A program made the translations under genes and the position numbers. Source: Yponomeuta sedellus (Eukaryota; Arthropoda; Insecta; Lepidoptera; Yponomeutidae). Taken from it: 64,000 nucleotides of DNA. Shown piece after piece: positions 12,197-25,500 of the stretch. The notes below the pieces were generated by a model. The model saw nothing but the letters and a program-made list of their open reading frames with translations, searched no databases and was not told the DNA's origin. Numbering within the stretch: position 1 is the stretch's first letter; every line of letters starts with the position of its first letter. The DNA lies in NCBI GenBank assembly GCA_934045075.1, contig OW203721.1:25974181-26038180 (forward strand). Reading direction: 5' to 3'.

Positions 12197-13537
12197 GTGA
12201 GTTCACTTCAATTTTATTTTTTGGATTATTGAATCTGTAAATACAGTGACGACAATAGAAACACCACGAGGTAAGGTAAGTTTAAGGGTCTCTGAATGGC
12301 TTCATAAAGTTTCTTACTTTTTAAAACAATAAGTATAAGTAGAAGTCTTGTTCCCACTGGAGGCTCTAGTACTTTAATTTCTACAAATCGTCAAGTCATG
12401 GTGTTATTCCTTTTTATCACCTCCTTGTCTGCTTACCACATGTCATTTTCGTAACTTAGGGCATGTGGCATTTTTATGTTAGGCGGGACAAGTGATTGTC
12501 ATGATAATCCAAGACTATGCCTTATTAATAACAACATAATTCCACTAAAACTCCTCTAGAGGTGTTTTATTTAATCTGGTTGTCTTTTCCTTGTAAAGTC
12601 TCTACCGCACACTGTTTTATTGTAGAGTGTTTTAAGAAATTGTATTTTTATAAAGAAATACAATTTCGAGTGTTTTAAGAAATTGTATTTTTATAAAGAA
12701 ATACAATTTCGAGTGTTTTAAGAAATTGTATTTTTATAAAGAAGGCTGATTGTGTTCTAGTTTGTCTTATACTTATCTAACTGAAAAAATATCCCAGAGG
12801 CAAACGATTTCTCTTTGTGTTAATTATATGATCTCTGCGATTTTTTGTTAAACTGTTCACTCTGACCTGCAGTGCCTTGTTGTGATTTTAATCTTTGCTT
12901 TGTGTGTACTTGACTGAAACACACACCAAAAAGCATAGATCTTCATATAAATATGGTTTAGTCAATTACGCACATAGCTTAAGCAAATGCGAATGTAGAC
13001 TTACGTTTTGTAAAAAGAGTCTCATAAAATATAACAAAATCTATACCAGAGGTGGCAAAAGTAGTAGGTAGGTACATTATAGAATAGAATAGAATAGAAT
13101 AGAATAGAATAGAATAGAGTTTATTTAATAATTTGCATGCACCATTACATAAAGGTAGATGAGGTACATACAAAGTTGCTCGATTTAAAATCAAACATTA
13201 CGGTGATCCCCACACTAGGCCTAGCCTGTATCGTGGGGATCAGCAGAGTGATTTCCAAATAACTTATTATAACCGTTGACCAGTTGACCAGCATATACCT
13301 ATGATAAATCTGAATGTTTAGCCATAGATTACAAAAATTACAAATTTGGTTCATGACATATTAATGACAAAAATTTAAATAAATTAATGGGCGCATCTAT
13401 CCCATCAACAAAGCCTTTAAATAGGTACCTAGGTGTTTTGGGAAACAACTTCAATACATGAAATTAAAATAAAATGCAGTGTACATAACTAAAGGAATAA
13501 GAACTAAATTATACTTAAACAGCATGCATATGTAACA

Positions 13538-13585
<48 letters not shown>

Positions 13586-16500
13586 TGTGTGGGGGGGGGG
13601 TCATACTTTACTTCGCAGTAATTCCTCTGAGGTGCTGTAATTCAACTCCAATAAGAATTTCGTCACCCTCTGTTTAACCTCTCGAAATGGGGAATTCACT
13701 AAATCACAGATCCTTGCGACTCGATTGTAAATAAAGGGTGTCAAAAAGTGAGAAAAGCGCTGTGCAAAAGCACTTCTCGTCTTAGGTAAAGGGATAGCGA
13801 AAACCCTTTTAGTGATAAGATGGGTATATTCAGGAGAGTTCATTATTCGTCTGTGGGTACTAAGTACTGATCTTAATATATAAAGCTGGCGCACTCGCAG
13901 CAGCGTGCAATCCTTATAAAGAGCATCGGTAGGGTATCTGCGGGGTTTCTTCAGCATCACTTTTAGGACCGATCTCTGTGCTCGCTCAATTTTGATCATA
14001 AGAGTCTTTGCGGAGCCACCCCAAACCATAATACAGTATGTGATCAGAGATTGGCATAAAGTGACGTAAATAGTTTTTAACAGATTAATGTCAGCACTCT
14101 GTCTAAGACACTTCATTATATTAATCACCTTGCGCACTCGACCGGACAAAGCCTCAATTTGTGGACCGAAAGTTAGACGCTCATCGATGAGAACACCCAA
14201 ATATTTAATGGTTCCGATGCGTTTGATTCCCGAGCAATCACATGGGTATTTTCCGGGCTCCTCGCATTTGTGTATTGTTATATCTGTTGCGCTGGAAGGC
14301 GCAGAAGTGGATCTTATGTGGAAAGCCAGATATTTAGTTTTGTCAGTGTTTAATGTTAGGAGATTTTTGTCCAGCCAACTAGCGATCTTACTCATGCCAT
14401 TCTTTGCTTGTTCAAAAACCTCTACCCAGGATTTGCCATGGAACAATATTGCGGTATCGTCTGCGTAACAGACTATCTCAGCGTCAAGCTTTGGGATATC
14501 GACTACATCGTTCATATAGGCTGTTTAAAGGGTCGGTCCCAGTATGCTTCCCTGTGGCACGCCGACACTCAGTGGGAGTGGATCACTGCAAAGTGAACCA
14601 ATCCTCAGACACTGCCTCCGCCCACTAAGGTAACTAGTAAACCAGTCGAGGGCAAGTCCTCTTATACCTAGTAGCTCTAGTTTTCTTTTTAATATAGGGA
14701 TGGAGACAGTGTCAAAGGCCTTAGCCAAATCCAAGAACACCCCGAGACATTTTCTTGCAGAGTCCAAATGGCTAGACACTGAATTCACTAGTAATGTTAC
14801 CGCATCCTCTGCAGACTTTCCCTGGCGAAAACCGAACTGTCTATCTGTGATCATCCCATGCTTTTCTAGGTATTTTGTGAGACGATTATTTACTACTTTT
14901 TCTAATACTTTAGAGACGATACTAAGCAAAGAGATGGGTCTGTAGTTACTCGGGATGTCTTTGGGGCCCACCTTGTGTATGGGTGATACACATGCGAGCT
15001 TCCACGGGTCCGGAAACTCTCCCCTAGAGAAACTTAGATTAACTATATGCACCAGTGGGCCCGCAACTGCATCTATACAATGTTTTAGTAGCGGTGACCT
15101 AACATTATCTAACCCAGGCGCACTGTCATCCCTCAACTGCTTTATGACACTTTTGATTTCGGATGAATCAGTTGGCTGTAGGAAGAAAGAGTCGCGTGGC
15201 TGATTCATATTTACACTTACTTTCGATGCTAAAAGCTCTTCGGAAGTATTGAGCTTAGTAAGTATTCTTTCGGCTAATATTTCTCCTACTGTGGCAAAGT
15301 AATTGTTTGTTTGGTTAAGACTATCCCTAACTGCTATAGATGGGTCTATCATTTTTTCGGCGTTACTAGGTCTGCGTTTTTTATGATAGAGACTTTTTAT
15401 GACTTTCCACAATTGCTTTGGCTTTGTTTTACTCTCTTCCAGCATGTTTTTGTCGTGCGCTGCTTTCAGACGATGTAGTAAGTCATTGCAGTAGTTACGA
15501 TACCTGAAAAATGTTACTTTAATTATCGGATCGGTAGGATTCTTTCTGTACTTTAAGTGTAGCTTGTCTTTGTGTCTCATACACCGTATTAGCCCTGGGG
15601 TAATCCAGGGTTTTAAGTTGTATCTAGTTCTACTAAGTCTTATCCGCGTGCTATGTTTTTCCACGGCTGCATTGAGAGTAGATGTAAATTTGTCCACAGC
15701 ATCTGTCACATCTGTGAGACCAGTGATCACTGTCCAATCGGTGTCACGAAGTTCATTTGAGATAGCTTCATAGTCCATTTTCAAAACATATCTGTTATGT
15801 TTGCACTTGTCTTTGATGCTATACTGGATACCGATCATCGCTAAATCATGGTCAGTGACATCCGTTGAGCAAACCACAGACTCAATCCCGTCACCAGTTC
15901 TGGATCGTATAAATATATGGTCCAGACAAGTTTTGAGACGAGTAGGCATTGTAACAGCAGGTAGCAATCCAAATTCCGCCATCAAACAAAGGTACTCATC
16001 TCGACTACAACCAGAATTAACGGCGAGGATATCAATATTTATATCACCGCACAAAATAAGTGATGTTCTTTGATTAAGGTTTGTCAGCAATGCATCCAAG
16101 GATGATAAAAAAGGATCAACACACTTGTTCGAAGGCGAGCGATATATTCCTATTATGGATGGGAATTGAGGAATTTCTATAACCAGGCAGTTAGCATCGT
16201 TGATTTCTGGTTCATATGCCGTTGCGGATAATAGGTCTTTGACATAAATTACCACACCACCGGCCTGGTTAATATATTTTTCGGTATGAAATGAAGTGTA
16301 GCCATCTATGTGTTTGATTAGTGAGTAGTTATTAAGCCAGCACTCCGTCAAAACTATTACATCAAATTCGATGTTTATTCGTTGTAGAACTACAAGAAAG
16401 GCTTCAAAATTCCTTGTTATACTGCGTATATTGAACGTGAGTAGTTTAAAATTATATTTCGAATCTATTATCTCCCGGCACGCCTCAACAGACTCAATCT

Positions 16501-19500
16501 TTTGGCAGCCAATGTTTAGGATTTCGTCTAGGTCCGAAGGAATATCGTCATCCATTTCTATAATTTGCATTTGGAGGCATGGTCGAAAGGTAGCAAACAA
16601 GCATTGTACTGACTTGGTTGGGTAATTTAATGAGGAATTGGCCAAGTGTAAGGAGGGAGAGGTAGACTTTTTGATGAATAAGGAATATAACATAAAATAT
16701 TGTTTTTAGTTCACTTGTGTGGCAATTGCATGATGTGAATGTAGTGTTGGCAAAAAGAGTTATGTTGTATTTGTTATGATAGTATAAGTGTGTGTCCGTG
16801 AGTGCGATGCAAAATGTATGTGTGCGTGTAATGTGGATGTTCTTAGGTCTATTAAAACGGTACTTAATATTACGAAGCGTAACCGACATGTTGGTCAAGA
16901 TCGTCCATATTGCGAATGCGTATAGAGGGCTTCTTATCGGCCTTTCTGACAAGTATCTGGCCGTTTCGTACCCAGTTATACTGGAAGCCGTGAAGACTTG
17001 CCCTTTGTCTCGTCTCACGAAATAAGTAACGGTTATGTTTGGTCAGTCGCTCATTTATGTAGACTTTGTTGTCGGACCCTTTGACAATGTCGTTAGAACT
17101 TAAGTTGCGCCTCGCCTTAGCCGCCTTAAGTATCTCGTCTTTTTTTGATCTCCGCAAAAGTTTCATAACCACAGGCCTAGGAAAAGATCCACTCATTTCT
17201 AATCCTCCTCCTGTTGCTACTGGGCGATGTCTTGGGCCAGCTCTAGTTACCCAATCTATCTCAGTGTCAGACAAATCCACCCCTATCTTAGTCGCTGTTA
17301 AAAGCGCGATATGGTGGAGATTTTCGTTACCAGTCTCTGGAATCCCAAGAATTTCAATCTCATTTTTTAATGCTGCTTGTTCCTGTTCGCTGATAGTTTG
17401 TTTCAGCTCAGAGATTGTTGCTAAAAGACTTGTTATTTGCCTTTCATGGATAGCGTCCTTTTTCTCGTAATCTGCTATACGAAGATTACACTCAGCAAGA
17501 CTTGAGGTTACTGTTAGGAACTGATCTTTAAGTTCAACCATATCTTTTCTGAGTAGACGAATCTCTTTTGTTAAGTCGGCTAAATCGGAGCGACTTTCCT
17601 CGGTAGAAACAGACGCTGATTCGAAGCGTTCTTTTGATCGATGCGTGACATTATGGTCGCCTGTTGTATCATTGGCAGAAGGAGATGTGTATACTATCTG
17701 TTGTCGCCCCGGGTCACGAACTGGAGTGTCTGCGTCCCTGATTACCCGTTGTTTGCATTGACATCCCGGACAAAGCCAACGAGCCTTTGATTGCTCATCC
17801 ATAGTGCTAAGGGTTGTGTAGCTAATATTGGCGCACAAGATACAATATTTTTGCTTGCAGGTTACACAGCAAAGTCGCTGTTTCTTGTCCTTTATGTCTG
17901 CATAAAGGACAAGAAACAGCTATTATGAAATAGAATATCAATAAAATTGTATCAAACATTTCAATAAAACTTTATTGAGCTGTATAGAAAGTTCTCTTTT
18001 AAGAAAACTGGCCGGAATCGGCCACGGCTTCTGTTGAGGCTGAAGAAAAGGTGGAATAGGTGGTCATGTAAGCTCCAAAAGTTGTCTTTTTGGGTAAAAA
18101 TTTGGTGCATTGATGCAAAATCTGTCGCAGTCGCTCAGGTTCTCTCACAATGCTTTCCCTGCCTTATCCTCGGTACGGTCGATGGCGCATCAACCTTTAC
18201 ACGCGTGCATTCTAATCAGTTACTACATTACGGGTGACTACAACATTTTAAGGTTGATAATTATGTTTAAACATGCCAACATTTCCACCTGTTGTTTCCG
18301 ATGTAGCTGCCGCGTGATACGAATCCTCATAATCGCGAACCCAAACACGCAATAAGTGGGAGCTGGTGATCGATAAGGCAATCTACGCCTGCGCAGGTCA
18401 TAGAGTCGATAAAGGTCCTTCTCCTTGCATGGGTTCCTAGAAATAATAGTCAACAGCGCAACCATTTTAAGACGCGTACATTTTACAACAGTGTAAGTAT
18501 TGGTCTTTACTTGTCCAATTTAGTAAACAAGATTCTAACCTCAAAATTGACATAATTAATGCCATAACTAGATATTTTCTCGCAAGTTTATGAATATCTA
18601 TATAATAAATAAAATTTTAAATCCTGACTGACTGACTCGCTCATCAACGCCCAGCCCAAGCCGTTGGACCTAGGAAGCTGAAATTTTGCACAGTGTGTCT
18701 ATATATTATGTAGGCAAGGAATAATACCGGATTTTTTTAAATTTGAATTTTACAAAATTCTAGGTAAAGTATGATTTTTTTGTCGAAAACTGCAAAATTC
18801 CCATAATTGAAGTAACCTTGGACACTATTTTAGATAACATGCTGTCAATTTTATACTAGACAACTAGCTTTTTCCCGCGATTCCGTCCGCGTGGACTTTT
18901 TTTGGAACCCCGTTCATTCCCTTAAGGGTTAAAATTAGAAACAACGGCGAAAAACGTGTTCATTCAATTGTATTTATTTTAAGTTTCAAGAATTTTAAAC
19001 AGCATTCTTCATACCTGCCATATAAAGTTTGGCAACCCTTTTCGCCCCTTTACTAAAATGGACATCCAGCGATATAGGTATAGACTGTGTGTTACGTTAT
19101 GGGCGAGCGTTCAACTAATAATAATATAAATAATAATAAATATTCATGGAAATATTACACAGATCTCGTTAGCCCTATACAAAGTACAACTAAATGACTT
19201 GTGTTATAGGTGCTAACTCGACGATAGATTTAATACAATAAATACATAGATAACATCCAAGACCCGAGACAAACAGGAAAGTTCGTTTCCTAGTTTGACC
19301 CGGCCGGGGATCGAACCCGAGACCTTCGGTTTTACAGTCAGCGTGCCAAACCGCTGCGCCAGCGAGGCCGTCCAAAATGCACAAGTTGATCTGGTTTCGA
19401 CTGTACTTGTGAGACGCATCCCGCGCCGACAGCCCCCGCACTCCCGCCGCCGACATGCAGCCCCGCAGCCCGGCGTCCTCCATATTGTGCAGGCTACCTA

Positions 19501-22500
19501 AATATAGCCTAATCAATACCCTAGGTGCGTCCTGTCCGCCCCCACTCCCCAGCCGCTTGCATCCAGATCTACCACCTTAGCGCAGTAAACGTTTAATTAA
19601 TTAGAAAGTAATAATAAACATACTAAGCTGGAGCGCAATATGTATGGGTAAATTAAGGTCCAGAGTTAGGGAACCGCAATGAAACACTAATATTGTAAAG
19701 GCGAATGTTTGTGTTGTGTGTATGTTTGTTACTTCTTCGCGTCTAAACGGCTGAAGCGATTTTGATTATAATATTTGGTATGGAGTTAGCTGACACCTTG
19801 GATTAACACGTAGGTTTTTTTAAATCGGTAAACAGCGGGGCACAGCTAGTATTTAATATCTCTCATGCCACGAACATTGGCTTCTCACTAACCTGTAGCA
19901 TGGTCTTGAATCTTGCCTGTAAGATAACCTGCGTATTTAAGGCCTGCTGCAGGGCACCATGTATGTGTGCGCATAGCGAATTTGTAATTTTGATTTGATT
20001 ATCCAACTTCCTAAAGTTTTCCAATTCGAATCACGTGGTACCGCGTGATTCGAATCCTTAAAATTGCGAAAACAAAAGAGCAACAAGTAGTTGCTTGTCG
20101 GTCGCCAGGGCAACCTACGCCTGCGCAGTTCGTAAAATCGATAAAGGTCCCCCAGACCTACCTTATTATAGACCTAATCGATATTCCCGCGTGGCGCTTG
20201 CCGCCCGCCCCGCTCGCGAGACGCTTGCATCCAGATCAATCCGATTATTCTTGACGTTATTGTATTCATCTACATGTCAGCCTGGGTAGTACGACTATAC
20301 GAGTCGCGCCTTTAAACGTCCAAAGTCGCGACTTTCCTGTACATTAATTGTCAACTTCTGACATTTCATCGCAACAAAACGCGAGACTCGCGTCATCGTA
20401 CTACCTATTGCAGAAGTTGCAACGCAGTAAACGTTTTTGTTATATTTAAATCAAATAACACCGCTGTCTTGTAGCGTAAATGACTAAATTAACACCGAGC
20501 TGTCGGGGGCAGCAAGCGAAGTCTAATTGATTATTTTTACCGTTTAATATTTAATACCGTTCAGCAAAAATGAGCACTCCATAAGCCTACCATAATAGTA
20601 ACTTCCACACAAGACAATCACTTGCACTTGTTCCAAACTAGCATGTCCTGAATTATAGTAACTATAGTACGTAATTATAGTACGTAAATTTACGTACTTG
20701 CCTGGTTACTTTAATTGTAATATATTGGTAATATAAAGGAAATTGTATATTTATATACAATTTCCTCCAGACAAAAACTATTTGTACGTAAAACTGCGTG
20801 GGGATTATGGGCATTACCCCCTATGATAGCACAACGTGGCGCTCTTTAGGGGAGGGCTATGTCCAGCAGCCTGACGACGACGACGACGTAAAACTAAGTC
20901 AAGTACGGCCTTAGTGGAAATCGAACCCAGAGGTCGTGGGTTCGATTTCCACTAAGTTTTGGTAGTCAAGAGATCGTTAGTCCAACGACAAAGTGAGGAA
21001 TATTTTTTTCTTAAATACGGTGCTATCCGTTCGTAATCAACATTATCTAGGATAAAATTCGAAATAGAATATTGGGTGTTCAGCATTGTGCTGCCGCTAC
21101 AGCTGAACCACTCCACAAATTCCACATAGTTATATACTAGTTCGTGGCGTTATTATTATTATTAATACGTTTATTGCACACAAGTAAAAAAAATACAATT
21201 GCAGTGTGGCGGACTTAATGCTATTTAAGCATTTTCTATCAGTCAACCAGTGGTGCCAGAAATTAAATGGTAGGCATTCGAAACAAAACGGAAGAAAAAC
21301 TTGGTTAAAATTAGATAAGCTGACAAATACTCAATAAGTACATATAATATATAAGTAAATATACACTATATACTTATAATACATAATAATTATATATAAA
21401 ATGACCTAAAACATATATAGAAATATATATACTATCAAAACATAGGTATTAAAAGTATATATTAAAAAGGAAGTAAGACAGTAGTGAGATAGTACTTAAG
21501 CAATAATCAGTTTTTGACAAATTCTCAAACTATTAATTGTATTTGTTAGTGTCATATGTTAACGAGCGCGAGCAGAGCACAATCAGAGATGTAGCGAGCA
21601 TAAACCGAGTGGTATTATTTAAGTTCTCACAGTGCAAATATATATTGTAGACTACTTGGGTGGTAATTATCGGCATAACGGCAATAGTTTTTGATTACAG
21701 GGAAAGTGTTTCTAAAGTCCTCACAAAGCGCGTTCTTTGGGGTTTTATGCCAATACAGCTGTCCATTCTAACCGATCCATTCATGTTATGAGCCCATTCT
21801 ATGATCTATTGTCTCCCGACTTTCTTTTGCTCTTTTTTTCGGTTTATGGCCGCTCTCCCACGGTAAAACCATTGCCTCGCCTTACGCCAGCTGCGTGGGA
21901 AACCCCTAAAATCACCACGTTGAATTAAAATAATAACATGTAACTAGCATTAATCAACTGTATCTAAATATCATATTTGTACACTATATTGTAACATAAG
22001 ATAAGTCTGATAAACCATCTGATTGCGTAGGAATTCCATAATGTTTAAAAACCTATTTAGAGGCTAAAAATTACACCCATGCCGGGATGTAATTTTTAGC
22101 CTCTAAATAGGTTTTTAAATTTGTTCCTTAGCACGGGTTAGTGCATTAAAAATAAAAATAGTGTTTCCATAATGTTACCGGTTTCTTTTAAATTGTAATG
22201 GATAATTTGAACCATGTAACTGTAAGATAAGATTAAGTTTTTCTGTTAGTTGCATGTTAGTTTAATTAGTTTTATAATGTAATTCTATTTTTACTGCATT
22301 TTAATTTTACCGTGCCGGTGAGGTACTCCGATAACTTATAAAAGGGCCGCCTGTTTTACGTGCCCAGACGTCACGCCGCATCCTACTGTGAATATAAGAA
22401 TACCCCGCACGAGAGTATTGCTTTCAGTACCTGCACCCTCAAACCCCCCTGCGTCTCAGACATAGTCGCTTCAACAAGAGCGTTTGATAACAAACGAGCC

Positions 22501-25500
22501 TTGTCGCCTCAAATCCGTCATCAACACATAACTCATATGGAATCAGTATAACCCAAGAACGGTGGTTAAAACATCCTCGGTATAACCACGAGGAAAAAAA
22601 AAAATTTAAACGCAGCATTTCAGATTTATAAAATTCCCGTCAATTTTACAAGAAGTTTTTGTTTTGTTACTAGACGGCGCTATTTTATTTTTGTTACTAT
22701 TTAATCTTGATATTTATGACTAGAGGGCGCTGCCGTTACTAAAATGAAAAGAGCCTAGAAATATAATGAAAAAAGTGTAACTGAATAACCCTTATACTAT
22801 TTTTATTTTAATGCACTAACCCGTGCTAAGGAACAAATTTAAAAACCTAATTTTAATGAGGTTGCGGGTTCGAATCCCGGCATGGGTGAAATTTTTAGCC
22901 TCTAATTAGGTTTTTAAATGAATAACCCTTTTTTCTGGCTGGCAGAATATACAACTTCAGTTTCTGCAGTAGGTACTTTGCACGTGATTCGCATCCCTAA
23001 AATTGTGAAATCAACCACTTAATAAATAGTTATAGCCGGGCAACCTACGCCTGCGCAGTTCGCAGAGTCAATAAAGGTCCTCCTGGGCACCTAAATAGAC
23101 CTAATCAATACTTGGCGCTTGCCGCCCCCAGTCTCGATCGTTGCTCAGACGCCTACATCCGGATCTACCCCCTTATTATACTCGTTAGAGCGTTTTCTCG
23201 CTACGTCCGATCAGAGTACGTAAAACTGAAGTAGTCGTAGAACTATTTCTACGGTAGCTTACGCACTAGACATCCGATGTCTCTTCGTCATCCGACAATT
23301 TCCATTTCGGATAAGATTTTTTATTGACGCACCGAATCCGAACTGCGTACGATAGCGGTGCGTGGCTGCTGATCTTATCAAATGCAATGATATCTCGCAG
23401 CGCTCGAATTATATAATTACGTGTCCTCTACACGCCGCGCGCCGCGCCCCTCAAGATTTCCGCCCCCGCGCGCCCCCAGGACTCGCTGACCGCGGCTCGC
23501 TATCCGGGTCTGTGATTGGCTTATCTCTAAGATTTCTATTGGTGTATATTTTGTATATTATTTAATTGTTTGTGATTGGTTGTTGATTTTCATGTGTAAA
23601 TACCTACATTTTCTAACTCAAAGGGTCCTGTTGTCTCGACGTCCGCCCTTAGTCACACGCACCAACATCTAAAGTGGTTGGATCCTAATTCAATATAATT
23701 AATTAATATAGGATCTGTGTAATATGTCTATGAATTATATTATATATTATATTAATTATCACCATAGCAGAATGCCTAAAGGATGATGGGCACAAATGTA
23801 TGGAACCTGGTCCTGGCACCAATCGGAATGAGTAATACGTCGTTGGAAAGGTATTTTTTTGTAGAATAAGAATAATCGAAGCGCTAGTCCCGATTTTCTG
23901 TCCAATTTGAGTAATCATACGTTAAAAGTTTTTTTTTATTTATTTTTTTTTCTGTTGTTTTAATTCTTTTTGATATTTTTTCGACATTGTATATCATTTT
24001 AATTACAAATGATCAGCATTGATTATTATATTATCATTGTTTGTTTATTATCGAAGTAAATAAAACAAGTTCAGAGTAAGTTTTATCGTTTAATGTGTTT
24101 CATCCATGATAATGTTATTTAAAAATAGTGCTGGTTCAGTAAAGCCTTCATGTCTAGCATATCCTAAATACCTCACAATAGATATAATATGCGCACAGGA
24201 ACCTATCGTGCGGCGTCCTGTCAAACATGTGCAATAATGTTGTAATATGTTTCTACTATTTCTGTCTAATAATATATAGCAAAAATATTGTTTTGATCGT
24301 ACATGTCGGGACTGTATGCGTGCACGCAACAGCCACGCATCTTCGTGGATCCCATATTCATGGATATCCTCCAAAGCAGCTTCTCTATAAGTTTCTATAA
24401 GATATAAGCCGTTGTTGAGGTGCTCGCTGCAATATGATTTTGCCAGTTTTAACTGATATGTCCCCAATGACAGCAAAATCACGTCCTGTTCCCTCAATCG
24501 TGGAAAGTCTTGAATGTCATTTGCTTCCAATCTCTGGAAATTGGCTCTTCTGTTGTTTAATCTTTTTGCTTCTACATAATCATATAACACGTTTGGGGTT
24601 TGCCTTCTTTCAACAATTTTTTGTAAAAAAGCTTCTGCGTGTTGGCTATCGACAATAGGCCTGTGGAAGTGATTTGTAATTGCTGCTGCAATCATAAAAT
24701 CCCCGAACATATTAGGCATTGTGTTATTAAAATATTTTTGGCGCAACAGCTGGAAATCTCTTTTGAAACGCCCGTTAACCACTTCCACTACCCATCGGCA
24801 CACTGTCACCAGCCGGGAATCATTTGCTTGAGAAGTCGTGAGCTGCGACTCTTCCCGGTTCTTCGTCGGGGGGACGTGAAATTCGTAGCCACATGCTTCT
24901 ATATGCTGCAGACTATCCCTGAACCCGCGGTCCAAAATAAATACGTCATTCGGCTGAAGCAATATATGAAGGGGATTTTCCTCGTCAGTCATTAAGTCGC
25001 TCATTATCTGCGCATCAGTTTTTGTTGCAGCGTATGGTCCTTTAACATCTATAATGTATCCGTCAGTGGTTACGATTAAAAATGGTTTCAACAAGTTTTG
25101 GAACTTGTGTAAACTGTAGGATTGCCTCTGAAACAAAAAGTTTGAACTCTTGTATATATAAATATACGTACCATCGCAAATAATAATGGCTTTATTGTTG
25201 TCTTCATTTCCATACAGTGCTTTTGGAATCCTCAAGTTTCTCTCCAATATATCTTCTCTATTCATGTGATCCACTCCCAAGTGTCGCACAACGTAGTCAG
25301 TGCTAAGACACTCTCGTGCGATGGCCAACTGGCGTTCGAGTTTTCTCCGAGACATGTTAAACAACGTCGCAAGTCTCGCGTTGGGTTCTCCTGTGCGTAG
25401 TTTCGTTAGTAAAATGCCCAAAGTGGTTCTGGGATCTGCACTTCTATTTCTTAATAATGGATTTTGCTCTAAGATGGCATTAAATTCATCATTAGTACGT

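Larger units (their letters stand above)
13076..17920 (-). mobile_element. CR1-like LINE, nearly complete, antisense in TCF25 intron 1
   Basis: On the minus strand the order is ORF1 (zinc finger, coiled coil, nucleic-acid-binding C-terminus), ORF2 (APE endonuclease and RT), a 3' UTR with a GT array at 13541-13600, and a terminal TTCTA-type microsatellite at 13077-13118. A short tandem 3' tail rather than poly(A) is typical of CR1-like elements. The 5' end is truncated inside ORF1 and ends in a perfect 20-bp hairpin. Only one stop interrupts ORF2, so the insertion is fairly young. Confidence 0.85.

Noticed and set aside
16548..17018. 156-codon frame overlapping the LINE
   Set aside because: It overlaps ORF1 in another frame and covers the ORF1-ORF2 spacer, with no family likeness.
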